Part shown: positions 55,263 through 63,761 of the stretch, in pieces
How the letters are laid out: each line of letters begins with the position of its first letter
Numbering within the stretch: the stretch's first letter is position 1
NCBI RefSeq assembly: GCF_040655735.1
Contig: NZ_JBFAKK010000005.1
Span: 372,001-436,000 of the forward strand
Length of the DNA: 64,000 nt
From: Phytomonospora sp040655735
Lineage (GTDB): Bacteria > Actinomycetota > Actinomycetes > Mycobacteriales > Micromonosporaceae
Reading direction: 5' to 3'
Position numbers and translations under genes: made by a program
The notes under the pieces: model-generated
The model's input: only the letters and a program-made list of their open reading frames with translations
Told to the model about the DNA's origin: nothing
Databases searched by the model: none

Positions 55263-56525
55263 GTGACCACCGCCATGCCGGTCGCGCCGACGGCCGCCGA
55301 GCCGAGGCGGCTGCGTCGCGCGGTGAGCGGGCGCATGTTCACCGGCGTCTGCCGCGGGCTGTCGAACCACCTGGGCGTGAGCGTCGTCGCCCTGCGCATC
55401 GGTTTCATGGTCGCCTCCCTGCTCTTCGGGCTGGGCGCCATGCTCTACGTCGCCTACTGGGCGGTCCTTCCCCGTGACGCCGACCCGGCCGGCACCCGCC
55501 GGGGTCGCGCCGACGTCCGCCAGCTCCCCGCCTTCGTCGCCTTGGGCGCCGGAGTGCTCATCGTGCAGATCAGCACCGGCTGGGGCGGCACGAACATGCT
55601 CCTCGGCTGGCTGATCGTCCTCGTCGTGGGCGGCGCCGGGCTGATCTGGCAGCAGGCCGACCCGGCGCAGCGCAGGCGCTGGGCCGAGGAGTCGAACGGC
55701 GCTCCCTGGCTGGGGGCACTGTTCGGCCGTTCCGGCGGGCGGATGCTGCTGCTGCGCATCGCAGGGGGAGCCACGCTCATCCTCGTCGGCGTGGTGGGCG
55801 TCGTCGCGCTCGTCGACCCGGGTGAGAACAGCGGCGGCGCGCTGCTGAACTCGCTGCTGTTCACCGCCGTCGGCATCGTCGGGGTCGGCATCGTGCTGGG
55901 CCCGATGGTGTGGCGCGCGCTGACCGAGCTGGGCGCCGAGCGCGAGGCCCGTGTTCGCGAGCAGGAGCGCGCCGAGGTCGCCGGGATGATCCACGACCAG
56001 GTGCTGCACACCCTCGCGCTGATCCAGCGGCGCGCCGAGGACCCGCGCGAGGTCGCGCGGCTGGCGCGCGGGCAGGAGCGGACGCTGCGCAACTGGCTGT
56101 ACAAGCCGACCGCCGAGCCGACCGAGAAGCTGTCGGCGGCCATCGACCAGGTCGCCGCCGAGGTCGACGAGGCCTACGGCCTGACCGTCGACGTCGTGTG
56201 CGTCGGCGACTGCGATGTCGACGGGCCCACGGTCGCGCTGGTCGCCGCCACCCGCGAGGCGCTCGTCAACGTCGCCAGGCACGCGGGCGTCGACAACGTG
56301 TCGGTGTACGCCGAGGTCGAGGACGAGCAGGTGTCGGTGTTCGTGCGCGACCGGGGGGTGGGGTTCAGCCTGGATGCCGTGCTGGACAACGAGGAGAGCG
56401 ATCGGCACGGTGTGCGCGGGTCGATCCTGGGCAGGATGAAGAGGCACGGCGGGGACGCCCGCATCATCAGCGAGCCCGGGGCGGGCACCGAAGTGCGGCT
56501 GTTTATGCCGCGCTCGGACGCCTAG
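55263..56525 (+). CDS. PspC-domain sensor histidine kinase
   Basis: A 420-residue kinase. The N-terminal PspC domain (about 20-75: MFTGVCRGLSNHLGVSVVALRIGFM) is followed by four more helices to about 225. The NarX-type DHp region has phosphoacceptor His near 243 (AGMIHDQVLHTLALIQRRA). The HATPase domain has REALVNVARHAGV, VRDRGVGF and a glycine-rich GGDARIISEPGAGTEV. GTG 55263 is a guess among nearby starts. It pairs with the regulator 49 bases downstream and shares its sensory domain type with the divergent PspC protein, like Lia/Psp-type envelope-stress systems. Confidence 0.88.
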   Translation: MTTAMPVAPTAAEPRRLRRAVSGRMFTGVCRGLSNHLGVSVVALRIGFMVASLLFGLGAMLYVAYWAVLPRDADPAGTRRGRADVRQLPAFVALGAGVLIVQISTGWGGTNMLLGWLIVLVVGGAGLIWQQADPAQRRRWAEESNGAPWLGALFGRSGGRMLLLRIAGGATLILVGVVGVVALVDPGENSGGALLNSLLFTAVGIVGVGIVLGPMVWRALTELGAEREARVREQERAEVAGMIHDQVLHTLALIQRRAEDPREVARLARGQERTLRNWLYKPTAEPTEKLSAAIDQVAAEVDEAYGLTVDVVCVGDCDVDGPTVALVAATREALVNVARHAGVDNVSVYAEVEDEQVSVFVRDRGVGFSLDAVLDNEESDRHGVRGSILGRMKRHGGDARIISEPGAGTEVRLFMPRSDA

Positions 56526-56574
56526 GGTTCTGGCGGGGGCCGTGTCGCGGTGCCCGGGAAGAGGAGGACTTGAG

Positions 56575-57219
56575 ATGACCGAGCGACTGCGGGTGTTCCT
56601 GGTCGACGACCATGCCATGTTCCGCGCCGGCGTGCGCGCGGAACTGGGGGACCGCGTCGACGTCGTCGGTGAGGCCAGCAACGTCGCCGACGCCGTCCGC
56701 GACATCACCTCGGTGCTCCCCGAGGTCGTACTCCTCGACGTGCACATGCCCGACGGCGGTGGCCGCGCCGTTCTGGAGCGCGTTCGGGCGGCCCACCCCG
56801 AGGTGAAGTTCCTGGCGCTGTCGGTGTCCGACGCCGCCGAGGACGTCATCGGCCTCATCCGGGCCGGCGCCCGCGGTTACGTCACGAAGACCATCTCGTC
56901 GGACGACCTCGTCGACGCCATCCGCCGCGTCGCCGACGGGGACGCGGTGTTCTCGCCGCGGCTGGCCGGTTTCGTGCTGGACGCCTTCGCCTCGAAGACG
57001 GTCGGGACGGGCACCGACCCCGAGCTGGATCAGCTGACGAACCGCGAGCGCGAGGTTTTGCGGTTGCTCGCCCGTGGGTATGCGTACAAGGAGATCGCCA
57101 AGGAGCTCTACATCTCCATTAAGACCGTGGAGACCCATGTGTCCAATGTGCTCCGTAAGTTGCAGATGTCGAATAGGTACGAGTTGTCCCGATGGGCGGC
57201 AGATCGTCATATTGTTTAG
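56575..57219 (+). CDS. NarL/LuxR family response regulator
   Basis: A 214-residue regulator. The receiver (1-120) is canonical: acidic pair VDDH at about 10-12, phosphoacceptor Asp54 in VVLLDVHMP, and switch Thr/Lys (SVSD, KTIS). The C-terminal LuxR HTH (about 148-210) reads LTNREREVLRLLARGYAYKEIAKELYISIKTVETHV. ATG 56575 has GAGGAGG upstream. Partner of the PspC-kinase. Third codon positions in its last 100 bases drift to A/T (ATTAAG, TTGCAG, TTGTCC), a change that continues into the adhesin promoter. Confidence 0.92.
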   Translation: MTERLRVFLVDDHAMFRAGVRAELGDRVDVVGEASNVADAVRDITSVLPEVVLLDVHMPDGGGRAVLERVRAAHPEVKFLALSVSDAAEDVIGLIRAGARGYVTKTISSDDLVDAIRRVADGDAVFSPRLAGFVLDAFASKTVGTGTDPELDQLTNREREVLRLLARGYAYKEIAKELYISIKTVETHVSNVLRKLQMSNRYELSRWAADRHIV

Positions 57220-57362
57220 CCCCAAGGGATGTGCCAATCTGAGATCCACTTTGCACCCAAGTTGAGAAGGGGCTGTGAAGTGTGCAACCGTGTCCCGTCG
57301 CGTGTCGTGTGAAGACACGTAAACACCACCCCACTCAACGTTCCCGGGGAGGGACACTCTTC
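57220..57362 (+). promoter_or_regulatory. Leader region of the thioester adhesin gene
   Basis: 143 bases of lower GC with a hairpin CGTGTC (57301-57306) / GACACG (57314-57319) and a strong GGGGAGGGA Shine-Dalgarno. No terminator for the response regulator is seen, so read-through from the two-component operon is possible. Confidence 0.4.
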
Positions 57363-58547
57363 ATGAAAACCCGCTTGATCAAGACGGCTCTGGTCGCAGC
57401 CGTCGCGGGGATCACCCTCATTGGCACTGCCACGGCAGTCAATGCTGATCCGTCGACTCTCGACACCAAGGACGCCAAGGGCAGGGTCACGGCGCCCAAG
57501 GCCTACCCGAACGTCAAGGTGCAGAGCGCTTCGGACCAGAAGCACAGTGCCCACGTGCTGAGGCTCACTTCGAACGGCGAGAAGCAGTTCGTATACTGCA
57601 TCGACCTCCACACCGAGCTCAACTTCGGCCACGAATACGGCGAGGGTGACTGGGACAACTCGGGTGTAGCCAACCTCGGCAAGATTAAATGGGTTCTGCA
57701 CAACGGCTTCAACAACGTTGACACCGTTGACGCGCTCCTCGCCACCGCGGGCGTGACGCTCCCGGCCGGTCTCAGCAAGAACGAGAAGGTCGCCGTTGCC
57801 TACGCCGGTACCCAGGCGAGCGTGTGGAACTTCAGCGACGGTTTCGCGCTGCACGGCACTGACACGACCGACTGGGACAGCGGCGACGCTGCCGAGGACG
57901 CCGCCGTGGACCTGGCCGTCTCGAAGCTGTACACCCACCTCACCAGCAAGGCCGTCGACATGCCCGACCCGGGCGAGCCGAACGTGGCCTTCGATGGTCC
58001 CACGACTGGCAAGGTCGGCGAGAAAATCGGCCCGTACACGGTCGACACCAACCTCGGCAACATCACGCTGACCGTCGAGGGCGGCAAGGCCGTCGACAAG
58101 GACGGCAAGGAGATCACCGAGGTCAAGGGCGGTGACGAGTTCTACCTCATCACCGACAAGCCCGGTGAGATCACCGTGAAGGGCGTCGGCGAGGTCAACG
58201 TGCCTCTCGGTCGCATCTTCCTGTCGACCCAGGGCAAGTCCCAGAAGCTGATCCTGGCCGGCGCCATGAACAAGCCCGGCGAGGCGCAGCTCAAGGTCAC
58301 CGCCGAGCTGGTTCCGACCAACTCGCCGACCCCGTCGCCCAGCGACACCCCGACGTCCAGCCCGACCGTTCCGCCGACCACGACCACCACCCCCGGTGGC
58401 GGTCTCCCGGTGACCGGTAGCAGCCTGACGATCATCGGTGTCACCGGTGCCGCGCTCCTGGCGGGTGGCGCTGCGCTGGTCCTGTTCATGCGCCGTCGCC
58501 GCGCCGCGGCTTCGACGTGGGGCAGCGACGAGGACGGCCTGGCGTAA
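57363..58547 (+). CDS. Sortase-anchored thioester-domain surface protein
   Basis: A 394-residue wall protein. Signal peptide 1-28 (ATAVNA), thioester domain about 40-195 with Cys79 (QFVYCIDLHTE) and Gln151 in the TQXA motif (AGTQASVW), the pair that forms an internal Cys-Gln thioester able to bond covalently to host or matrix amines. Then a beta domain (about 205-318), a Pro/Thr/Ser stalk (320-345), and sorting signal LPVTG (348-352), hydrophobic helix and RRRR tail. Codon use is less GC-biased at the 5' end. It follows the PspC two-component genes and has its own terminator. Confidence 0.88.
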   Translation: MKTRLIKTALVAAVAGITLIGTATAVNADPSTLDTKDAKGRVTAPKAYPNVKVQSASDQKHSAHVLRLTSNGEKQFVYCIDLHTELNFGHEYGEGDWDNSGVANLGKIKWVLHNGFNNVDTVDALLATAGVTLPAGLSKNEKVAVAYAGTQASVWNFSDGFALHGTDTTDWDSGDAAEDAAVDLAVSKLYTHLTSKAVDMPDPGEPNVAFDGPTTGKVGEKIGPYTVDTNLGNITLTVEGGKAVDKDGKEITEVKGGDEFYLITDKPGEITVKGVGEVNVPLGRIFLSTQGKSQKLILAGAMNKPGEAQLKVTAELVPTNSPTPSPSDTPTSSPTVPPTTTTTPGGGLPVTGSSLTIIGVTGAALLAGGAALVLFMRRRRAAASTWGSDEDGLA

Positions 58548-58587
58548 CCGACGCCCGAGGTCAGACTCGAAGCAAAACCGTGAGTTG

Positions 58588-58628
58588 AAGGCGGGGCATG
58601 GTCCTTTGAGGACTGTGCCCCGCCTTTT
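58588..58628 (+). terminator. Adhesin gene terminator
   Basis: AAGGCGGGGCA (58588-58598) pairs with TGCCCCGCCTT (58616-58626); an inner GTCC/GGAC stem closes on TTTGA. It ends in TTTT. Confidence 0.9.
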
Positions 58629-59039
58629 CGTGTGCCGACAGGATTACCATTCGGCGCGGAGTTCCGATTCGCATCGGCGGTCCGCGACCGATCGCGGACG
58701 ATCCGTCTCGGCCGGTCGGCGAATTCGCCGCCGAGAAGTGGTTCAGTCCTTTCGTCGAGCTGCCCCGCGCCGAACCGCTGCATCAGATATGTCCCGCCGT
58801 GACATGCGTCGAGCCGGCCGGCGGGCCGAGGTATTCCTCCCCGTCGTCGGCCACTGGCTCATCCGCTTTCGTGGCGTTTCCGCAACCGAACTCGCCCGCA
58901 ACCTCACGGTCCTGCTCCACCCCCGTCCAATACCCGACACCCCACGCGTCACAACTTCCCCCGAGTCGGATCGTTGACCGTCCCGAGCGGGGCAAGCTGG
59001 CACAGTGACCCCGTCCTCGACGCAACGTGAGGGGGAACC
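58629..59039. other. Spacer without a recognised gene
   Basis: About 410 bases of mixed composition. Short frames (for example 58784-58977) show no homology, Shine-Dalgarno or codon bias. Nothing further is supported. Confidence 0.5.
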
Positions 59040-59654
59040 GTGCTCGACAACGGACCGGCCACCGCTACACCCGCCGAAGCGCTCGCCCGCCGCCTGGGCC
59101 TCGCCCACGCCGGTGAGCGCCTACCGACCGCCCGCGTGCGCGTCCACGGCCACGAGGCCCGCCTCGTGTGCCGCCTCGACGCCCACGAGCACGGCCGCCG
59201 CTTCCGCACGGCGGGCCGCCGCCTCGCGCTGGCCGACTGGGGCCCGCTGAACCTGCTCATGGCCCTGCCCTACGAGGAGCCGGTCCCGCTCGCGACCCTC
59301 TCCACCCGCGAGCGCGGCATGCTCCCGCGCCTGCCGTACTGGACCCACGAACTGCACGCCGGCCACATCCGCCGGATCGTCCGCCCTCCGCTGCGCCCGG
59401 TCCTCGCCGTCGTCGCCGCGACCCGCTGGTCGCGCGGGCTCGACGCGGCGGCGACCTACGCGTCGTTCTGCGCCCCCGTGGTGGAGATCAACGTCGACCT
59501 GGACGACCCTTTCGCGCCCATGGAGGCGGCCGACCGCGGGGTGGGCCTGGTCGTCGACGGGGCGGAGCTGGTGGCCCCGGCGCCCTCGGCGGTGCGGCAG
59601 AGCGCGACGAGCTGGTGGCTGGCCGAGCACGCGTACTGGCGGCTCGAAGGCTGA
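59040..59654 (+). CDS. Conserved hypothetical protein
   Basis: A 204-residue protein I cannot assign. No signal peptide or clear membrane helix; it is rich in Leu, Arg and His with a central hydrophobic stretch (LRPVLAVVAATRW). Codon bias is typical of the genome and GTG 59040 has GAGGGGG upstream, so it is very likely real. Monocistronic, 48 bases before the patatin gene, which has its own predicted promoter. Confidence 0.7.
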   Translation: MLDNGPATATPAEALARRLGLAHAGERLPTARVRVHGHEARLVCRLDAHEHGRRFRTAGRRLALADWGPLNLLMALPYEEPVPLATLSTRERGMLPRLPYWTHELHAGHIRRIVRPPLRPVLAVVAATRWSRGLDAAATYASFCAPVVEINVDLDDPFAPMEAADRGVGLVVDGAELVAPAPSAVRQSATSWWLAEHAYWRLEG

Positions 59655-59690
59655 TCCGCCTGTCGTCGTCGCAAAACGTCCGAAACGCAA

Positions 59691-59702
59691 TAAAATCCGC
59701 GA
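59691..59702 (+). promoter_or_regulatory. -10 element of leaderless promoter for the patatin gene
   Basis: TAAAAT (59691-59696), the closest match to consensus in the window, 6 bases before GTG 59703. Confidence 0.6.
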
Positions 59703-60542
59703 GTGAACTCTCAAGGCAGTACGGCGTTCGTCCTGGGTGGCGGCGGCCTGCGCGGCGGCTACGAAGTCGGCATGATCCAGGCGCTCCTGGAGGCCGGCAT
59801 CGTGCCCGACCTCGTCGTGGGCACCTCGATCGGCTCGGTCCACGGCGCTCTGCTGGCAGCCCGCCCCGACGTGGCCTGCGTGAAGACGATGACGAACCTG
59901 TGGATCGACATCATGACCCGCAAGATCTTCCGCCAGCCGCTCATCGGCCGCCTGTTCACCCTCGCGGCCACCGGCTCGCACATGAACTCCAACGTGGCCG
60001 TCGGCGACCTGCTCGCCGAGCACCTCGGCCGCATCCGCTTCGAGGACCTCAAGGTGCACTTCGAGTGCGTCGCGGCGACCATCGAACGCGCCTCGGCTCA
60101 CTGGTTCCACAGTGGACCGCTCATCCCGGCGGTGCTGGCCTCCTGCGCGGTCCCCGGCATGTGGCCGCCGGTCCGCATCGACGGTGAGCACTACCTCGAC
60201 GGCGGCCTGGTCGAGAGCATCCCGATCCACCGCGCCTTCGAGCTCGGCGCCACGACCGTCTACGTCCTGCACGCCGGCCGCGTCAACAAGGGCCTGCGCC
60301 CGCCACGGCGGCCGTGGGAGATCGCCAGCGTCTCCTTCGAGATCGCCCGACGCCACCGCTTCTCCAGCGGGATGGCCAACATCCCCGACGGCGTCACCGT
60401 GCACCTGATGCCCACCGGCGACACCGCCCCCGACGAGGACTTCGACCTCTTCGACACCACCGCCGACCAGATCGAGGAGGTCCGCACCCGCATCCGCAAC
60501 TCCCACGAGGCCTCCCTCGCCTACCTGCAGGGCCTCGGCTGA
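59703..60542 (+). CDS. Patatin-like phospholipase
   Basis: A 279-residue Ser-Asp dyad lipase. Oxyanion loop GGGGLRGG (about 12-19), nucleophile Ser42 in GTSIGS, and catalytic Asp in YLDGGL (about 166). No signal peptide, so cytosolic or membrane-peripheral. It is followed 11 bases later by a PlsC-like acyltransferase, which suggests linked phospholipid hydrolysis and reacylation. Confidence 0.9.
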   Translation: MNSQGSTAFVLGGGGLRGGYEVGMIQALLEAGIVPDLVVGTSIGSVHGALLAARPDVACVKTMTNLWIDIMTRKIFRQPLIGRLFTLAATGSHMNSNVAVGDLLAEHLGRIRFEDLKVHFECVAATIERASAHWFHSGPLIPAVLASCAVPGMWPPVRIDGEHYLDGGLVESIPIHRAFELGATTVYVLHAGRVNKGLRPPRRPWEIASVSFEIARRHRFSSGMANIPDGVTVHLMPTGDTAPDEDFDLFDTTADQIEEVRTRIRNSHEASLAYLQGLG

Positions 60543-60553
60543 AGGCGGCGCCG

Positions 60554-61543
60554 ATGGGCGTGCCTGCCCGCAGGGTCTGGCGGGATCCGCTGGCGCTCGC
60601 GCTGGCGGCGACCGGCTGCCTCGTGCTGCTCCCGGTCGCGGCGGCCTGCTCGCTGGCCTTCCCGTTCGTCCCCGGCCGCTGCCGCGCGTTCCTGCGGCTG
60701 CCGGTCGCGGCCTTCGCGTGGCTGGCGACCTACGAGTGCGGCGGCCTGGTCGGCGCCTTCGCGCTGTGGGCGCGGCGGGCCGCTCCGCCGGCCTTCCATC
60801 GACTGCACCGGCGGCTGTTCACGTCGTGGTTCGCCCTGGTGTTCCGCCTGTCCCGGGAGCGCCCGCACGTCACCGGCGAGGGCCGGCCGGCCGGCGAGCG
60901 CCCGGTCCTCGTCTTGAGTCAGCACGTCGGCGCCTTCAACGGCCCCTTCGTCGCCGGGCTGCTGTCCGACGCGCTCGACCTGGCCGTCGTCCCGATCGTG
61001 AAGTCCGCGCTGGCGTACGACCCGGCCCTCGATGTGCTGCTGCGCCGCATCGGCACGCCCTTCATCGCCCCCGACCGGGCCGGGCGCGTCCGTGCCCTGC
61101 ACGACATCACCCGCCTGTGCGCGCGGGCGCCCGCCGTCCTGCTCTTCCCCGAGGGGACCAGCTTCACCGAGGGCCGCCGGTGCCGGGGCGTCGCCGCGCT
61201 GCGCCACGCGGGCCGCGAGGAGTTCGCCGGGCTCGCCGAGGAGCTGCGGCACAGCCTCGTCCCGCAGCTCGGCGGCGTCCAGGTGGCCTTGCGCGAGGCC
61301 GCGCCCGACGTGGTCTTCCTCGCCCACAGCGGCATCGCGCCGGTCCTGTCGACAGAGGCTCGCGCGGGAGGCGACGGCGCGGTCCGCGCGCGCTACTGGG
61401 TGGTGCCCGCCGACGAGGTCCCGCGCGGCCGGGACGCCCAGGCGCGGTGGCTGTTCGAATGGTGGTCGCGGATGGACGACTGGTCTGCCGGAGCCGGACG
61501 CGACCGTCGCGAGGAGCTGGCGGGAGACCGGGGCAAAGGGTGA
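60554..61543 (+). CDS. PlsC-like 1-acylglycerol-phosphate acyltransferase family protein
   Basis: A 329-residue protein with N-terminal helices (about 12-65) and the acyltransferase domain (about 105-280). Motif III is clear as LLFPEGTSF (about 196-204). Motif I, normally HX4D, reads QHVGAFNG: the His (about 123) is kept but the acidic residue of the catalytic dyad is Asn. Either the chemistry is altered or it is a divergent member. ATG 60554 lies 11 bases after the patatin stop, likely the same operon. Confidence 0.78.
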   Translation: MGVPARRVWRDPLALALAATGCLVLLPVAAACSLAFPFVPGRCRAFLRLPVAAFAWLATYECGGLVGAFALWARRAAPPAFHRLHRRLFTSWFALVFRLSRERPHVTGEGRPAGERPVLVLSQHVGAFNGPFVAGLLSDALDLAVVPIVKSALAYDPALDVLLRRIGTPFIAPDRAGRVRALHDITRLCARAPAVLLFPEGTSFTEGRRCRGVAALRHAGREEFAGLAEELRHSLVPQLGGVQVALREAAPDVVFLAHSGIAPVLSTEARAGGDGAVRARYWVVPADEVPRGRDAQARWLFEWWSRMDDWSAGAGRDRREELAGDRGKG

Positions 61544-61571
61544 GGGGCCCCCGCCGAAGCGGGGGCCCCTT
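61543..61571. terminator. Strong hairpin terminator
   Basis: GGGGCCCCCGC (61544-61554), loop CGAA, perfect complement 61559-61569, right at the acyltransferase stop. Also usable by the convergent icd. Confidence 0.85.
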
Positions 61572-61698
61572 GGGAAGGGACGGCAGGTCCGTCACGGGGG
61601 GCTTCACACCCTTTCGGGTGGATCCTCACCCCGTACCCTGACTAACTGCCGTCGGCCGGAAAAGTTACGACCTCTCCGCCCAAATTGTGACAACTCGT

Positions 61699-62916
61699 TC
61701 AGGCGAGCTTCTTGGCCAGGTTGTCGGCGAGGGCCGCCATGAACTCGTCGGTGGACAGCCACGCGGCGTCGCCGCCGACCAGCAGCGCGAGGTCCTTGGT
61801 CATCTGGCCGCCTTCGACGGTCTCGACGCAGACCTGCTCCAGGGTGTTGGCGAAGGCCGTGACCTCGGGGGTGTTGTCCAGCTTGCCGCGGTGCGCGAGG
61901 CCCCGCGTCCAGGCGTAGATCGAGGCCAGCGGGTTCGTCGAGGTCTTCTCTCCGCGCTGGTAGGCGCGGTAGTGGCGGGTGACGGTGCCGTGGGCGGCCT
62001 CGGCCTCGACGGTCTTGCCGTCGGGGGTCATCAGCACCGAGGTCATCAGGCCCAGGGAGCCGAAGCCCTGCGCGACGGTGTCGGACTGGACGTCGCCGTC
62101 GTAGTTCTTGCAGGCCCAGACGTAGCCGCCCTCCCACTTCATGGCCGCGGCGACCATGTCGTCGATGAGGCGGTGCTCGTAGGTGAGCCCGGCGGCCTTG
62201 AACTGGTCTGCGTACTCGGCGTCGAAGATCTCCTGGAAGACATCCTTGAACATGCCGTCGTAGGCCTTGAGGATGGTGTTCTTCGTCGACATGTACACCG
62301 GGAAGTTGCGCTGCAGGCCGTAGGCGAAGGAAGCGCGCGCGAAGTCCTCGATCGACTTGCGGTAGTTGTACATCGCCATGGCCACGCCGCCGCCCTCGGG
62401 GTACTCGGCGACCTGGAACTCGATCGGCTCGGAGCCGTCGGCGGGCTTGAACGTCACGGTGAGCGTGCCGGGACGGTCCACCTTGAAGTCGGTGGCCTTG
62501 TACTGGTCGCCGTGCGCGTGACGGCCGATGACGATCGGCTTGGTCCAGCCGGGGACCAGGCGCGGGACGTTGCCCATGATGATGGGCTCGCGGAAGACGA
62601 CGCCGCCGAGGATGTTGCGGATCGTCCCGTTCGGGGAGCGCCACATCTTCTTGAGGCCGAACTCCTCGACGCGGTCCTCGTCGGGGGTGATGGTGGCGCA
62701 CTTGACGCCGACGCCGTGGCGCTTGATGGCCTCCGCGGCGTCGATCGTCACCTGGTCGTCGGTGGCGTCACGGTGCTCGATGCCCAGGTCGTAGTAGTCC
62801 AGCTCCACATCCAGGTAGGGCAGGATGAGTTCGTCTTTGATCTTCTTCCAGATGATCCGGGTCATCTCGTCGCCGTCGATCTCGACGACGGGGTTGGCTA
62901 CCTTGATTTTCGCCAT
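61699..62916 (-). CDS. icd: NADP-dependent isocitrate dehydrogenase
   Basis: A 405-residue homodimeric (eukaryote-like) NADP-IDH. It begins IKVANPVVEIDGDEMTRIIW, keeps the substrate set TKPIVIGRHAHGDQYKATDF and the metal Asp residues in YDGDVQSDTVAQGFGSLGLMT, and the NADP region EAAHGTVTRHYRAYQRGEKTSTNP. Oxidises isocitrate to 2-oxoglutarate in the TCA cycle. ATG 62916 was taken as the conserved start (MAKIKVANPV); the upstream 24 codons are not conserved. Confidence 0.95.
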   Translation of the reverse strand: MAKIKVANPVVEIDGDEMTRIIWKKIKDELILPYLDVELDYYDLGIEHRDATDDQVTIDAAEAIKRHGVGVKCATITPDEDRVEEFGLKKMWRSPNGTIRNILGGVVFREPIIMGNVPRLVPGWTKPIVIGRHAHGDQYKATDFKVDRPGTLTVTFKPADGSEPIEFQVAEYPEGGGVAMAMYNYRKSIEDFARASFAYGLQRNFPVYMSTKNTILKAYDGMFKDVFQEIFDAEYADQFKAAGLTYEHRLIDDMVAAAMKWEGGYVWACKNYDGDVQSDTVAQGFGSLGLMTSVLMTPDGKTVEAEAAHGTVTRHYRAYQRGEKTSTNPLASIYAWTRGLAHRGKLDNTPEVTAFANTLEQVCVETVEGGQMTKDLALLVGGDAAWLSTDEFMAALADNLAKKLA

Positions 62917-63022
62917 GCGACCTGGTGCTCCTCTCGGATCTGCCGTGTAACAGTACGAGCGTACGGCACGCGACGGGGGTGGCTGCAATGACGGTGGGCA
63001 CCGACCCGACGTGACTCCGGCC

Positions 63023-63727
63023 TCACTTTATGTTGTCGAAGTAGGCCGTCCGGCCCTCTCCCTTGGCGTTGATCGCCTGGACGGTCATGCAGGTGATCGA
63101 CGAGTGGTAGACGTCGACCCGGAAGGTCCCCGCCCCCACCCGCGCCAGCTCCGCCCCACCGCACTTGCGCAGCACATACCCCGTGATGGCCAGCCCGCCG
63201 TTGTTCGACGGCCGCTCCCACTTCGCGGTGTACTTGCCCGGCGAGGCCCACCACGCGCCGAAGGCCTCGGGACGGCTGGGCGTCGAGGTCGACTCCGCGG
63301 GCGGCTTCGTCGTCGACTTCGGCTCGGGTGCCGGATCACCGGAGTCGCCGCCGGAATCCCCACCCGAGTCGTTCCCGGAGTCGTCGTCGGCCGCCTCCCC
63401 GGCCTGACCGGGCTTCGGCGACGAGGACTTCGACGGCTTCGCCGACGGCGATGTCGACGAAACCTCCGGCGGAGGCGACGCGGAGGTCTCCGACGGAAGC
63501 AGCGGCGCCTCCACCACCGGCGGCGGCGGATAGTCGGCCGCCGCGGCCTGCCCCGGCGTCGTCGCCCGCGTCATCGAGATGACGATCGCCGACACGAGGA
63601 CCACCGCCACGAGACCGATCACGGCCAAGACCGCCCCCGGACTGCGCGTCCGCGAGGCCACCCGGCCCGCCATGAGCCGCACCCGCTGCGGCATGTCCGG
63701 CCGGTCGCGATTCCAGCGTCCGTCCAC
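63023..63727 (-). CDS. Membrane-anchored protein with external FnIII-like Cys-pair domain
   Basis: A 234-residue type II membrane protein: about 28 basic cytosolic residues, one helix (about 28-50, AVLAVIGLVAVVLVSAIVI), a long Pro/Ser/Asp linker, then a C-terminal beta-sandwich domain of about 80 residues (WASPGKYTAKWERPSNNGG ... LRKCGGAEL ... SSITCMTVQAINAKGEG), fibronectin-III-like with two cysteines. GTG 63727 is chosen for GGAG 6 bases upstream; GTG 63745 and ATG 63694 are alternatives. Its domain is homologous to the truncated gene immediately upstream. Function unknown. Confidence 0.72.
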   Translation of the reverse strand: MDGRWNRDRPDMPQRVRLMAGRVASRTRSPGAVLAVIGLVAVVLVSAIVISMTRATTPGQAAAADYPPPPVVEAPLLPSETSASPPPEVSSTSPSAKPSKSSSPKPGQAGEAADDDSGNDSGGDSGGDSGDPAPEPKSTTKPPAESTSTPSRPEAFGAWWASPGKYTAKWERPSNNGGLAITGYVLRKCGGAELARVGAGTFRVDVYHSSITCMTVQAINAKGEGRTAYFDNIK

Positions 63728-63761
63728 GAAGAGCTCCGATCTCACCGGTCGTGACCGGGCG

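Noticed and set aside
58784..58977. Small Arg-rich frame after the adhesin terminator
   Set aside because: No ribosome site, homology or codon bias.
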